From the NCBI GenBank assembly GCA_017893485.1, contig CM030368.1, positions 173,692,004 through 173,756,003 on the forward strand: a stretch of DNA of 64,000 nt, written 5' to 3'. The notes under the pieces were generated by a model. It worked only from the letters and a program-made list of their open reading frames with translations. It ran no database searches and was not told the origin of the DNA. The position numbers were made by a program, and so were the translations under genes. Shown here piece by piece: positions 12,042 to 22,849 of the stretch (position 1 is its first letter; every line of letters begins with the position of its first letter). This DNA comes from Hemerocallis citrina. Lineage: Eukaryota; Streptophyta; Magnoliopsida; Asparagales; Asphodelaceae.

Positions 12042-12215
12042 CGGGTAAAAGGGATATGAGCAACTTGCTCATTTAATAAATAAGCAATTGATGATGTGGC
12101 ATGCATGTGAATGGAAAATGCTTAAAAGGATTAGTTGTCCAATATATCACATGCATGCCACATAATCACTTCTTCATTTATTAAATGAACAAGTTGCTGA
12201 TATTCCTTTTACCCA
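12042..12215. mobile_element. 174-bp MITE with 7-bp target duplication
   Basis: Ends are CGGGTAAAAGG... and ...CCTTTTACCCA; inverted homology extends about 80 bp inward, nearly to the centre. TAAGTTA stands on both sides (12,035-12,041 and 12,216-12,222). It belongs to a different family from the MITEs at 5.5 and 19.0 kb. Confidence 0.85.
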
Positions 12216-12443
12216 TAAGTTATAAGAAGCTTCTCATTCACTCAAGTGAAACGAACGAAATTCTTCTATGGTTTTGAATTCCGCCATTATCCACTTCTCA
12301 ATTCCCCAAACCCTAGCTATCAATATCTCACCATTCTCCATTACTCGCATGGACCAAATTCCCAGTCAAATTCGCAGTAAAAATGGTGGTGAAACCCTAA
12401 CCCTTGAATCAACAAGATTCGGAAAAAGATCCGAAGCTCATCA

Positions 12444-13455
12444 ATGGCATCCTCGCTACAGTTCAGGTACCTCAGCTTGCTCTCATCCATCTTCTTGGTC
12501 TCCTCTCTAGCTGCTGGAACCGAATCGGTCGAAAAGGTCCCACCTTTTTCCTTCTCCTTCGAAAAATTCAGCGAAAATGATGGTTAGGAATTCTAAAGTT
12601 CTGGGTCCCACCTTTTTTCAACGATGCGGAGGTTAGGAATTCTAAAGTTCAAATTATTGGGGGGAGGGAAGATGGTTTTGAGGAAACCCATTAGATTTGT
12701 TGGGACAAATCTCGAGTTTTCGACAGATTTGTCATTCTCGATCTCGGAAGGAAGTAAAAGGAGCTTAGATTTCCTCATGGCGATTAGTAATGTTACTGGA
12801 ATTATAGCTGTTAAGTTTGGGGAGTATTTGGGGATTGAATTTGGAGATGGGATTTCTATTAACATGAGTAATTTGGTTTTGAGTAGTGGGGGAAAGGTGC
12901 ATTCTTGGATCGCTTATGACGGGGGTTTGAAGAGGACTGAAGTGAGGGTTGGGAATTTTAGAGATTTGAGACCGGAGGATACGTTGCTTTCGTTTGGGAT
13001 TGATTACTTCGAATGTATTGTTGAATGATGAAATGTGGGTTAGTTTGAGGTCTTGGAGTTGGAATTCCACTTAGAGGAGTGAGGTGTATTCATGGAGCTT
13101 TGTGGTTATGCATGGAGCACCTTATCTGATGCATTCGGAGCCGTTGGATCCCGAATCGTTCTCCAGTCAATCTCATCAAGATCGTTCCAATTGTGGAGGC
13201 AATAACTTTACTTGGAAAATGCTCATTGCGTTGTTGCTTGGTGTTTGTTTTGGGGCATTGGTTGCAGTCATGGTGTTCTGGAGGTCTAAATTCGTTAAGA
13301 GGCATCCGGTTGCACCTGTAGAATATACCCCATGCTTTCGATGGATGCTAAGTGTGAAAATGGTGTACTGGATGGAATCAAGGTTGTGGAATCTGGTGCG
13401 AAATAGAAAGGTGGAGGTGAGTGTTCTTCGTTGTTGTACATCTGTGTCTCTTTAA
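12444..13455 (+). pseudogene. L-type lectin-domain protein, degenerate
   Basis: The ATG at 12,444 opens a signal-peptide-like start (MASSLQFRYLSLLSSIFLVS), then a legume-lectin strand (FSFSFEKFSEN) and a stop. The stop lies beside a ~57-bp local duplication (GGTCCCACC ... GGAATTCTAAAGTTC occurs twice, 12,535-12,650). The lectin body resumes in another frame at 12,680-13,025 (KPIRFV, ISEGSKRSLDFLM, VHSWIAYDGG). Another fragment (13,084-13,455) has the end of the lectin domain (YSWSF, MHSEPLDPESF), a hydrophobic transmembrane segment (LIALLLGVCFGALVAVMVF) and a short basic tail. This matches plant membrane-anchored L-type lectin proteins, which usually bind glycans at the cell surface. No kinase domain follows. 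Frameshifts and stops make it a pseudogene. Confidence 0.75.
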
Positions 13456-13804
13456 AATATCTTGTACTTTGATGTCTTGTAAGCTGATGGAAAGTTTAGC
13501 TTTAGTGCCCAAACTTCACACAAATGCAAGGCTTACCATCAAGTATAGTAACTTGTTATAATTATTAGTATGCTTAAGGCCTGAAGAAGATGTCATTTTT
13601 ATTCTAAGAGACTATCAACCCAAAACTATTATTAGCATATATAAGTGGACTCATACTGGACATCAACTTATAATTGCATTGTATCTTATATCATTCACCA
13701 TGATCCCATGTATAACCAAATGTAGGTTGCAATACTTAATTTAGTTTGCCATTCAAAGAACTAAGCATTATTAAGATTTCTCTCTTTATAAACGAATTGT
13801 GCAG
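13456..13804 (+). other. Unassigned sequence between lectin and DXR fragments
   Basis: AT-rich, intron-like; ends in the polypyrimidine-AG acceptor that precedes the DXR exon. No other feature seen. Confidence 0.4.
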
Positions 13805-13951
13805 GCTAGGGTCTTTGACATTTAAGGCCCCTGATAATGTGAAATACCCATCCATGGTTCTTGCCTATGCTGCAGGCAGGGCTGGAGGAACCCTGACTGG
13901 AGTGCTTAGTGCTGCAAATGAGAAGGCAGTGGAGTTGTTCATTGATGAAAA
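13805..13951 (+). pseudogene. DXR: Isolated exon of DXR (DXP reductoisomerase)
   Basis: The 147-base exon is bounded by CAG at its left and a GT at 13,952. It encodes [39 protein letters not shown] and FIDEK, the highly conserved C-terminal segment of plant 1-deoxy-D-xylulose 5-phosphate reductoisomerase, the plastid enzyme that makes MEP from DXP in isoprenoid synthesis. Phases at both splice sites fit the family. No neighbouring DXR exon is visible within several kb on either side, so this is a gene fragment, not a working gene. It may have been moved by a transposon or left by a partial duplication. Confidence 0.85.
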
Positions 13952-14159
13952 GTACAAATTTTTATCTTCTCTGCATCTCTTTTATAATCCTAAATTCCTA
14001 ATTTCTTATATCAAATCTCAGAATATTAATATTGTGCTCATAAATTTTTTGACAGATTGGATTATCAAATAAATTTTGTTATATTATTTATTGTGTATGC
14101 ACTTGTGCTTCCTGCGTTCTGAATTTAACTCGCAAAATGCTATTCTAGATAGGATAAAC

Positions 14160-14370
14160 TCTGAAAATTTTATGTTTGATATCTTAATTCCTATCCGTTA
14201 TCCGGTAGACCGTATTCGATTCACATCCGTATCCGAAATTTACGAATACGGATAAGAATATTTTTTCTGAGTCATATCTGTATTCGTATCCGAAATCATC
14301 TTTGGAATGCAGATACAAATGTTGATATAACCAATATCTGATTCATATCCGATCCGAAAGCATCCCTATT
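14160..14370. repeat. TATCCG-rich subterminal-type repeat
   Basis: Many TATCCG/CGGATA words in both orientations, ending in 'GATCCGAAAGCATCCCT'. Clustered short motifs of this kind are typical near DNA transposon ends. A second end was not found. Confidence 0.35.
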
Positions 14371-14762
14371 TATAATGGTCACAACTACTCAATACAGGTT
14401 TTAACAGGTTCACTGTTTCAACTATAACAATAGATTTATAAGGAGAATATAAGTAATTGTTATTGATGTACTTGTAGTTCTTTATAATTGTTAGAGTTGT
14501 GGCCAATTTAGACAAAGTAGAAAGGCCACATAAAAAGAAAATTTTGCTGGAAAATTAATTAAGTAAATATTTGCCTATAAAGTAAATATAAAAGATAAAA
14601 GAAATAATGGAAATATTAAATCAAATAATAGAGCAGATAGTTTTTTTTATGTAGTACCATTGATATATGTTAATCTCTGGTGAGTAGAAAGATTTAGAAG
14701 AGAAATCATGATCTCTGCAAGATAGATAAGAACGATGAGTCAGCTTCCGGTGAAGAAGGGAG
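14371..14762. other. Unassigned AT-rich sequence
   Basis: No coding region or repeat recognised. The part from about 14,690 may already belong to the element B LTR, whose start is not fixed. Confidence 0.3.
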
Positions 14763-15287
14763 CTGATGCAGGTAAAGATCTGGGCTAATCTCCCCGGTTC
14801 GATTATTGCACGGATCATGAGGTAGATAGCTCATGGGCCTTCCATAAGCCCACTAGTCCAGCTCGGCCCACCAAGGAGGATCATCTAGTTAGTTACGGAA
14901 CAATCAAATCCCCCTAAGATCAGGGGATAAATCAGCTCTCTGAGATCCCTAATCATGGACTCTATTTAGGCAGTTGGGAATCCCTCCCTAACAGATTCCC
15001 ACTGACCTATAAATACAGGCCCACCAACACTCTTAGGAGGTAATCGCATTTTTACTACATATTCCCTTTTTAACAGATGTCGATTGACATGAGCGTCGGA
15101 GAGTCTATCGTCGGAAATTATCCTGATGTTTCAGACTTTTTCGTTGGTCCGCGGCAGTCGTCGTGTCCACACACCCCACTGATACTAGCCTCACATCAGG
15201 AATAGATCGGCGGCTATGTTCTATTCTCCCCATCCATCAAAAGAACTCACTATTTGTTGCTCCCACACCAGAAAAATAGTAGCATCA
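14763..15287 (+). repeat. 5' LTR of gypsy element B
   Basis: The end (…AGCATCA at 15,287) is set by the primer site that follows. The start is uncertain; TGATGCAGG at 14,763 is my best guess. 'GAGCGTCGGAGAG' and 'CCCACACCAGA' match the LTRs of A and C. No right-hand LTR for B is present, because B stops at the receptor-kinase fragment near 40,250. Confidence 0.65.
15008..15015 (+). promoter_or_regulatory. TATA box of the element B LTR
   Basis: TATAAATA at the position equivalent to the element C TATA box, about 280 bases before the LTR end. Confidence 0.5.
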
Positions 15288-15290
15288 GAT

Positions 15291-15308
15291 TGACGTTGTC
15301 GGTGGGAA
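15291..15308 (+). other. Primer-binding site, element B
   Basis: TGACGTTGTCGGTGGGAA directly follows the LTR end plus GAT, as in A and C. It is mutated compared with the C site. Confidence 0.65.
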
Positions 15309-15362
15309 ACATCACAGATCCAATCGCCGACCCAGATTCCATTTTCGTAGGTTTCTTCTTCC

Positions 15363-16975
15363 ATGGCTCCCAGGGCCAAGAAGACCATTATTGTGGGTCG
15401 CCAAACTGACCGTCCAGTTTCTCCTCTACGTCCTTCCCGAAGCCGAGTTGTTACCCAGGGGTCCCAGCAACGGCGAGCGAAACAACTGCGGGGGCCGGCC
15501 CCGAGCACCTCACGCTCGGTTGTGAGAGAGTCCAAGGTCTGGTGATTCCTGACCGCCGAAATGTCATCAACAACCGAGTGAATGAGGATGACCTCCGAAG
15601 TCATCTCAGTCGCTTCTGAGGAGAGAGGGAACCCTCTGACCACTGTCTGGGCCAAAGCCGCCACTCCTCTCGCAGGGAGGAGAGGGGACGCAGTCGCTCC
15701 TCCAGAGATCGCCAACCCCCAAACAACCACGGAGAGGGAGGCCACGTGACTAGGGCCGAATTCCAAAAGTTCTTAGATGAGTTCCTCTAGGCCCTCCGAG
15801 GCAGAGCTCGAAGCGAACACACTCAAAGCCATCGTGTAGGAGGAGCCGAGAATCAAGAGTCCCACGGGATGACCCGATCCGAGAGACGCGAAGATGCCGT
15901 CCTCAAACTGCTGCAGGAGATGGCGGGTTGCCTCGTCCGGATCGCAGAAGGCAAGAGGCAACCAAATTGGGGGATCGCCCGGTTTAACCCCTTTGTTCCC
16001 AGATCCTGGAGGTCCTGATCTCAAGGAATTTCAAGCCTCTTCCCTTCGAGACATACAACGAAGAGTCGGATTTGGCTGCTCAAATGGAGGGCTTCAAAAT
16101 CCTCATGATGATTCACAGCGCATCGAATGCCCTCATATGCCGTGCATTTCACGCCACGCTATGGGGATCGACACGGGAGTGGTTCTCTGGACTTGCTCCA
16201 AACTTTTTTTCTCCTTCAACCAGCTTGAGAAAAATTATCTCGCTCACTTCATGACCAGCCGCAAGGCTGAGAAGACGAGCCCTTCTTTGCTCGACTGGAA
16301 GCAGAAGGACGGCGAGTCCCTTCGGGAATACGTTCAACAGTTTACAGTCGAGGCTAGGTCGATATCCTCCCTCGACGCTGGGGTTGCTGCCGCTGCCTTC
16401 CGACATAATGTCCGACACGACCTGTCGAAGACATCCTTGGCAAAAAACCACCCACTGATTTCTCTGACCTTCTTCACCGAAGCGAGAAGTATATCCGAGC
16501 CAAAGAAGCCTTGCACCCATGCGGTCGGAAAGAGTTCCTGGCAAAGGCAAGAGAAAGGCGGGGAACGCCAAAACTCCGAAGCTCCGAAGAAAGCTCAGGA
16601 CTCCTCCGGGCAGAGGTGCCCCCTCTAGTGCCCTGGTTCGATAAATTCCTCAATGCGAGCATTTCTGCCATCTTCATGGAGATCGAGGGTGATGGCGTGC
16701 TCCAGTACCCCCTCGTTCTAACGACGGAAACAAGAAGAGAAACCAGAGATTCTATTGCCGGTTCCACAGAAACCATGGCCACGAGACCGACAACTGTCAT
16801 GATCTCAAAGATAAGATCGAGGCCCTCATCCTCTAAGGGTACCTGTCCAAGTTCACCTGGGATGGTCCGAGAACCTCCCCTCCCCGGGGTGCAATCAAAC
16901 GTCCGGAAGTGGAGTCCGACCATCAGGGCTCCGAGGGGATGGCCATCATCCACTGTGTACATAGGACTCGTCCCA
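15363..16975 (+). pseudogene. gag: gag of gypsy element B, degenerate
   Basis: The ATG at 15,363 starts a basic N-terminus (MAPRAKKTIIVGRQ). Several frames follow. The gag core is readable at 16,200-16,500 (FNQLEKNYLAHFM, LREYVQQFTVEARSISSLD, AAAFRHNV) and aligns with gag of A and C. A zinc-knuckle region (FYCRFHRNHGHETDNCHDL) lies near 16,755-16,810. Stops and frameshifts throughout rule out a functional protein. Confidence 0.8.
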
Positions 16976-17039
16976 TAGAGCATTCATCCGTGAAGTCAAT
17001 TCGGTCCACAACTGTCCCCTCATAGGACACGAACTGTCA

Positions 17040-17500
17040 GTCTCCTTCTCGACAAAGACCTTGAAGGCGTCAGAGTCCTTCATTGCGACGCTTTAGTCAT
17101 TAACCTTGGATTGGCCAATTATGAAGTTTGCCGTATCCTCGTTGATAATGGTGCTCAGTTAATATCCCATTTTTTGCAGCCTTCGAAGGACTGAAACACT
17201 CGTGGGAGACTGTAGCCTGCGTGGTACACACTCCACGGCTTCTCATGCGCCCCAGTCCAGATCGAGGGGATCATCACCTTCGACGTCACAGCCGGAAAAG
17301 CCCCAACCTCCCGCACCGAGGCAATCGACTTCATGGTAGTCAACATCAAGGCCGCCTACAATGCCATCCTCGGGTAGGTCGTGCCTTCTACTTACCACAT
17401 GGGGATGGAGTTTCCGACCAGGTCCGGGGTCGAGGGTGTCAAGGGCAACCATGAAGCCGCTCGAGCCTGTTACATGGCCACAGGGGCTCAGTCCTACCAC
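17040..17500 (+). pseudogene. pro: Retropepsin-like protease remnant, element B
   Basis: A frame near 17,080-17,165 reads LGLANYEVCRILVDNGAQ, equivalent to the active-site motif of the Tat protease. The Asp is kept, but the usual Gly-Ser-Ser is Gly-Ala-Gln. Downstream, ITFDVTAGKAPTSRTE-like sequence follows in other frames. Broken. Confidence 0.65.
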
Positions 17501-17699
17501 TCGACGCGGTCGAGCTCCTTTCCGAGCGGAGCTCAACCGACACTGAGCTAGTTGACGAACTAGAGGAGTTCCCTTTCTCTGGAGCAGACAGAACCAAATG
17601 ATTCCAAGTAAGCAAAGCCCTACCCTCTGACCTCAGGGAAGATATCGTCGATTGCATCTGACGCAACCGAGACTTGTTCCCCTGGACCCCCTCAGACAT

Positions 17700-18655
17700 G
17701 TCCGGGATTTCTAAGGACCTCGTCGTGCATAAACTGAGCGTCCACCTAGACTCCCAGTCAGTTTAGCAGAGGCGCCGAAAGTTTGCCACAGAGATGTAAC
17801 AAGCGATAAGGAGGAGGTCGATAAGCTCCTCTCTGCTTATTTCATCCAGGAAGTCAACTACCCAAGTGGTTTGCCAACGTCGTCATGGTCAAGAAGTTGA
17901 AGGCAAGTGGCGGATTTGCATCGACTTCACCGACCTCAACAAGACTTGCCCTAAATACCTTTTCCCTCTCCCGAGCAACGACACCCTCATTGATGCAACG
18001 TCCGGGCACGAGCTCTTCAACATCATGAATGCTTTCTCGGATTACAACCAAATCAAATGTCCCCCCCGAACATCCCAAAAATACCCTTCGTGACGGACCA
18101 AGGGCTTTATTGCTACCAGATCATGTCTTTCGGCTTGAAGAACGCCTGTGCCACATATCAAAGACTCGTCAATCGGGTCTTTAAGGAGCAAATAGGCTGA
18201 AACATGGAGGTCTATGTCAATGACATGCTTGTCAAAAGCCTGAAGGGAGAAGACCATGTGAAGGACCTGTAGGAGGCCTTCGGGGGTCCTCATGACGCAC
18301 AACATGAGGCTCAATCCATCAAAGTGCGCCTTTGGTGTAACGTCGAGGAAATTTCTCGGTTTCATGGTGAGCCAACAAGGAATAGAGGCAAACCCTGAAA
18401 AGATTCAAGTCATATTGGACATGGCCCCGCCGAAGAATGTCAAAGAGGTCCAGAGACTCACAGGCCGGTTGGCCACCATTGGACTCTTCCTTTCAAAGTC
18501 GGGGGAAAAGTCGCTACTTTTTTTCAAGGCCTTTCGGGGGATGAAGAGCTTTGAGTGGGGAGAGCCTCAGCAACGAGCCTTCGACCAGTTGAAAGGGTAC
18601 CTAGCCAATCCCCCACTCAGCAAACTAGAGTCGGGTGAGGTTCTGTATGTAATAC
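17700..18655 (+). pseudogene. pol: Reverse transcriptase part, element B
   Basis: RT blocks are readable across several frames: WRICIDFTDLNKTCPK (17,909-17,955), a DAFSDYNQI-like block near 18,030, a SFGLKNACATYQRLV-like block near 18,130, and the catalytic box as YVND at 18,213-18,224 (normally YVDD). The connection domain follows ([41 protein letters not shown]). Coding stops after SGEVLY at 18,655, where the solo-LTR insertion begins; the next residues (LYLYLPASE) resume at 32,704. Stops such as TAG near 18,270 fit CAG changes. Confidence 0.85.
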
Positions 18656-19009
18656 CCCGCAAAATAGTATATTACTATTTTGTTCATTAATCCGCGCACA
18701 TTTAAGAGTCACACAAATTAATAGATTTTTTAATTTTAATTGGAAAGTATTGGAACATATTAATTAATCTATTTTGAACCCGACAAAGATGTATTCATTG
18801 AACCGGAGTTGGGGTATTTTATCAATTAAATTGTATGTTGTCTTAACTATAGTTGAGATAGAATGTAGTGTTTCAGTGATAATTAGTAATTATTTTTGTA
18901 TAACACTATTTTATATATAATTGTCTTAATTAATTATGTGTACAACTTGTCATGTGTATGACAGACAGACAGACACACACACACACACTGATATATATAG
19001 TCTAATAAT

Positions 19010-19362
19010 CCCCTTCCGTTGTGCACTAAGCCTCCGTGTGCACTCGTGTACACTCAGCCTTCCCGCCTTCGTAATGATGATTCGAACCGTTCACATTGAT
19101 CTACGCATCTAAATTAGTCTAAATATGTAAAATTAAATCATTTGAAATTCATTTGCCCGTCTATTGAAGTGTTACAAAATTGTATGGTTGAAAATCGTTG
19201 TTTTTTTTAGTCACATGATGGACGGGCAAATGAATTTCAAATAATTTGGTTTTACATATTTAGACTAATTTAGATGTGTAGATCAATGTGAACGGTTTGG
19301 ATCGTCAATACGAAGGCGGAAAGGTCGAGTGCACACGGAGGCCTAGTGCACAATGGAAGGGG
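19010..19362. mobile_element. MITE, second copy, ~353 bp
   Basis: Ends CCCCTTCC(G/A)TTGTGCACTA on both sides, with ~37 bp of near-perfect terminal inverted repeat. The interior is the same as the MITE at 5499-5852 (AATGAATTTCAAATGATTT, TCTAGATGTG-type arms, central ACAATTTTGTAACACTTCAA). It sits between TATATATAG and a CT/TA-rich stretch. Confidence 0.85.
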
Positions 19363-19408
19363 ACTCTCTCTCTTCTCTCTTTAAATATATATATATATAT
19401 GTAAGCCC

Positions 19409-19811
19409 ATTATGAGCTGGTGAGCTCAGATCCTTATCGTGAGCTGGAGATCTGGGCCCTTTAATTTCGATCCAACGCACCTTATCGACTCTGCCCAAAT
19501 AAAATTTAATAGATGGGCATTCTGGTAATTTTTCAATGATCCCGAAAATCGATCCAACGCACCAGATCGATCTCCTCTTCTCAAAAATCGATCCCCAACT
19601 TGAGCTCCCCCAAAATCGTAACCCTAAGTTCCTTTTCTTCACTTCGGCCTCTCCCCTAATGCCTAATCCACCCGCATCCTCGCCGCTGAATCTCCCAAAT
19701 TGACCCTGAGGAGCATCGACGCAACCCCTTTCCATCTCCTCCATGCCCCTCTACATCTGCAATGGCACGGTTTGCACGCGGTGGTGGGAAGCTGTGGGTG
19801 AGAGTGATACC
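19409..19811 (+). repeat. Left TIR of the MULE
   Basis: Inverted copy of 28,841-29,264. The inner end is GGGAAGCTGTGGGTGAGAGT, matched by ACTCTCACCCACAACTTCCC on the right. Confidence 0.9.
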
Positions 19812-19894
19812 GGCAAATCAAATTTGATGCAACCCATGAGGAATTGCAACTACAACCCATGATTTCAATCGAATCCCAACAAACCCAGATCGAC

Positions 19895-20208
19895 TGATAC
19901 AGTTCTTAGAACTGTATCTTTTTAGCGTATCAGTCCTCGAGGAATTCTCTTTAAGGGGTTTATTCGCAAAGTTCGTGGTTTTTTGTAATAAAGTCCACGG
20001 GCTTGCATGTGCTAGTGTTTTCTTCTTCCTCCATTCTCTTTATATTGAGATGGGGCTTTTTGTATGAGGTTTATGTTGAATGAATTTAAATTAAAATCTT
20101 AGTTTTCTTTTCCTTTTTGTTCTGCTTTTGTTTGGTTTCATGGTGGCCACTGCCGGTGCCTTCCAAAGTTACAACGATCCACCACTGGGTTGGATCGGGT
20201 CTGTAACA
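19895..20208 (+). repeat. 5' LTR of the gene-capturing element
   Basis: 314 bp, TGATACAG...GTAACA. It ends directly before the primer site. Confidence 0.9.
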
Positions 20209-20222
20209 ATAGTATCAGAGCT
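20209..20222 (+). other. Primer-binding site (initiator Met tRNA type)
   Basis: ATAGTATCAGAGCT, one base from the usual TGGTATCAGAGC complement of the initiator Met tRNA 3' end. Confidence 0.85.
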
Positions 20223-20402
20223 CTTTTCCTCCCCACCGCTGCCATCTCGAAACCTTACCTCCGACGTCCGCCAATGCAATCCCTCCTCTCTTCATTGTCA
20301 ACCTCATAAACCCTCAAAACCCCCAAACCCATCTTCCCACCTCTGCTAACCACTGCCAAAATCATCCTCAAAACCCACAAATCCAAACTTCAACTATCGA
20401 CA

Positions 20403-20489
20403 ATGTCGGTGTTCGTCGGCGTCCTCATCTCCGACCACTGGCTCCAGGACCAGTTCACCCAAGTTGAGCTTTGCAACCTAAACGCCCTC
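20403..20489 (+). pseudogene. Captured N-terminus of a plant fimbrin
   Basis: An ATG opens 29 codons, MSVFVGVLISDHWLQDQFTQ then VEL, closely resembling the conserved start of plant fimbrins (actin-bundling proteins). A TGA follows at 20,490, where family similarity stops. It includes the presumed start codon, so capture took in the 5' end of the transcript. Confidence 0.75.
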
Positions 20490-20820
20490 TGACACGCCGA
20501 TCTCACCTCCCCTATCTCCACCCTCATATCCGATGCTCACCCCCTCAAGTCATCTTCCCAAAATGCCCCCCACTTCGCCGGCTCCACTTCTCCCCACATC
20601 CACAGCGACTGCCTCTTCCAAATATGCAGTACTTGCTCCTGCTACTGCTGCCCCCTATCCGCTATGTGGCTCCACCTCATTTGTTCGACGAAATTCTCCA
20701 GAGAAATAGGAAGTCAACTCCTCAAACATCAACCCTACTTCCTCAAGCTCCAACCGCTCACCAGGTATTCGACCAAATGCTCCTTCAATTCCATCAAACC
20801 AGATCGCCCATGAACTTGTG
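20490..20820 (+). other. Proline-rich unassigned segment
   Basis: Low-complexity, C-rich sequence with several open frames but no recognised family. It lies between the fimbrin and ZZ pieces and may be another captured fragment, perhaps a proline-rich N-terminus. Confidence 0.35.
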
Positions 20821-21358
20821 TTAGAGTACTATTACAATCTTTGTCTTGCTAATTGTACCTACAAACGGTACCAATGCAACACTTTGCGAGATTATGATTT
20901 GTGCCTCGATTGTTTCACTCGTGAAGGATTGGAGTTGAGATCGACTCCATTGAACTTCAGTAGTTATATAGAGGATGAGGAAAGGGAATTTGATGTGCTA
21001 GAATATTGGTGCAATCGTTGTTTCGCTATTTGTACCGACGAGCACTACCGCTGCATTAAATTCCTTAGCTGCTATTTGTGCCCCGCTTGTGTGACTAATG
21101 AAGAATTTGAATTGGGTTCGACTCCGAGAGACCTTGTAAAGATGTTGGGTAGTCAAGGAGTTTCACCTACACAAGTTGATGTTATTTCTGAAAATATAGT
21201 TCAAGTGTTGGAAGATGTGAGAACCCAAATTGATCGAAGGGTAGTTGACAGAACGGAATTTAGTATGCAGTATGATACTACGCAAAGTGATTCTAGATTT
21301 CATTTGAGTGATAAAGAGCGAGCTAATACTTCAGGAAGTCATGTTGAGATCAAAGAGT
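20821..21358 (+). pseudogene. Captured ZZ zinc fingers, SWI3D-like, in tandem
   Basis: Two related ZZ-type units: LEYYYNLCLANCTYKRYQCN with DYDLCLDCF (20,821-20,960), and LEYWCNRCFAICTDEHYRC with CYLCPACV (20,998-21,100). Spacing of the Cys pairs and the trailing 'F/L-x-STP' stretch resemble the ZZ finger of plant SWI3D, a SWI/SNF chromatin subunit. A charged tail (VISENIVQVLEDV) follows to a stop at 21,358. The source gene for the tail is not recognised. Whether the two units came from duplication inside the element or two captures is open. Confidence 0.6.
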
Positions 21359-21659
21359 AGAATCCAGAACCGAAAAGAAACTTCCCCACAGATTGATGAA
21401 ACCCAAATTGGCATTAGTGGAAGCTTCCAGGGTGATTCTAGCTCTGCATTAGAATCAGTACGTGAAGATGAAGATTCAGATCTTGCAACTGATCCAGCTG
21501 CTACAGAAGTCACCGACGATGTTTCTACTGTGGAACACTTGAAGCATCCACTATATATTTCAGCAGGGTCATATACAAACATCAAGGTATCAGCACTCAC
21601 TGAACATATCACGGTGCCAGAAACTGGAACAAATGCTGATGTGGATGGTGTGCATGTTG

Positions 21660-22290
21660 GTGTGTTGATGGATAATGCATCTCCTCAGCCCGTGCCACTT
21701 TCTTCGGGTTCAATTCTGCCAACATCATCTCCACCTTTTCATTTGGATGGGTCTGCGGAGATACCAATGCAACAATTGTCGATCATCGATGAATTGGCTT
21801 ATGAATCTCCGTATGCGCACTTTTCTGCTTATAAGGTATTGAAACGTAAGAAGCTAGCATATGTCTCAAGCTTGGGATTTGGAGCATTGATCTCTACTGG
21901 GAGAGAGGTAGTACCTGGTCCTGAGGTAGTACAACGTGATCCTCATCGCTACAAGAATTGTAGAGCTTACGTAAATTCATATAGTGAGATTTTACTGGGT
22001 TCCGGTCAATGGCAATGTGTAATTTGCAAGAAACTCAACAAAAGCGATGAAGAATGTGTAGCATCTAGCAAGGAATATCTTCTCCGACATTGGCCAGAAC
22101 TAGCAGTTTCAGCTATTGGTTATGTTTAGACTGGGAATAAACGGCCAGTGTTTATGCCTGTCTCTGATTTAAGAATGTCAGCACCTATATTTCTCTTCAT
22201 TGATGAGTGCTTAGATGAAGCCCATCTTCAACACTTACAAGGCTCTTTGCATGCTTTCTTCGATTCATTTCCCCCTACTACTAGAATTGG
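21660..22290 (+). pseudogene. Captured SEC23 N-terminal fragment
   Basis: About 200 codons without introns match the N-terminal half of plant SEC23, the COPII coat GTPase-activating subunit: SAYKVLKRKKLA, SLGFGALIS, the zinc-finger segment LLGSGQWQCVICKKLN, TGNKRPVFMPVSDLRMSAPI, DECLDEAHLQHLQ, SFPPTTRIG. The frame opens upstream at 21,308. One in-frame TAG (22,127) stands where Gln is expected before TGNKRP. First-pair Cys residues of the zinc finger are altered (KNCRAYVNSYS). At TRIG the sequence passes directly, in frame, into the Spinster fragment. Confidence 0.88.
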
Positions 22291-22810
22291 TGTTGGTGAG
22301 GCTTCTTTCATTAGTCTTGTAGCCCCATTTATTGATGATAATGCCCCTGTAGCTCAGAAAACAGTTTGGCTTGCACTCTCCTACATGTGTATACCTACTG
22401 GCATTGCACTTGGTTATGTATATGGTCGACTGGTTGGGAGTCCTCTCTGCTGGTGCTATGCATTTTTGGGGGAGTCAATTATGATGCTCCCTTTTTCTAT
22501 TCTAGGCTTTGTATGAAGCCTTTGCAACTAAAATGTTTTGCTTCATCAGCAGCTAAAAAGGGGAAAGAACGTGGGGAAACTACTGTTCCTGGTACTCAAG
22601 CAATTAAGCATATCGCTATTTAGATGATGGGAACTCTAAAATTGAGGCATCACCTGGGGAGAAAAGTGATGAAGCACCAAAAGGAGGTGGTGCTGTTCAA
22701 AAGGTTCTTGCTCATGTTGCAAGTTTTTAAAAAGACATTAAGCTCCTTTTGGCTGAGAGGATGTATGTCATAAATGTTCTAGGCTATATTGCATACAACT
22801 TTGTTACAGG
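22290..22810 (+). pseudogene. Captured Spinster-like transporter fragment
   Basis: VGEASFISLVAPFIDDNAPV, YMCIPTGIALGYVYGRLVGS and ESIMMLPFSILGFV match plant Spinster-homolog (SPNS) major-facilitator transporters. After a 1-base loss at about 22,515, MKPLQLK resumes in another frame. LLAERMYVINVLGYIAYNF (22,745-22,805) is the next transmembrane block. No introns are seen. The piece is joined in frame to SEC23 upstream and, after a short linker, to the eIF5-mimic piece downstream. Confidence 0.85.
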
Positions 22811-22849
22811 AACTATATCTTGCATGGCATCACTTCTGAATACTTACAG

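Noticed and set aside
20471..20824. 117-codon proline/leucine-rich frame
   Set aside because: C-rich low-complexity sequence; several frames are open and none matches a family I know.
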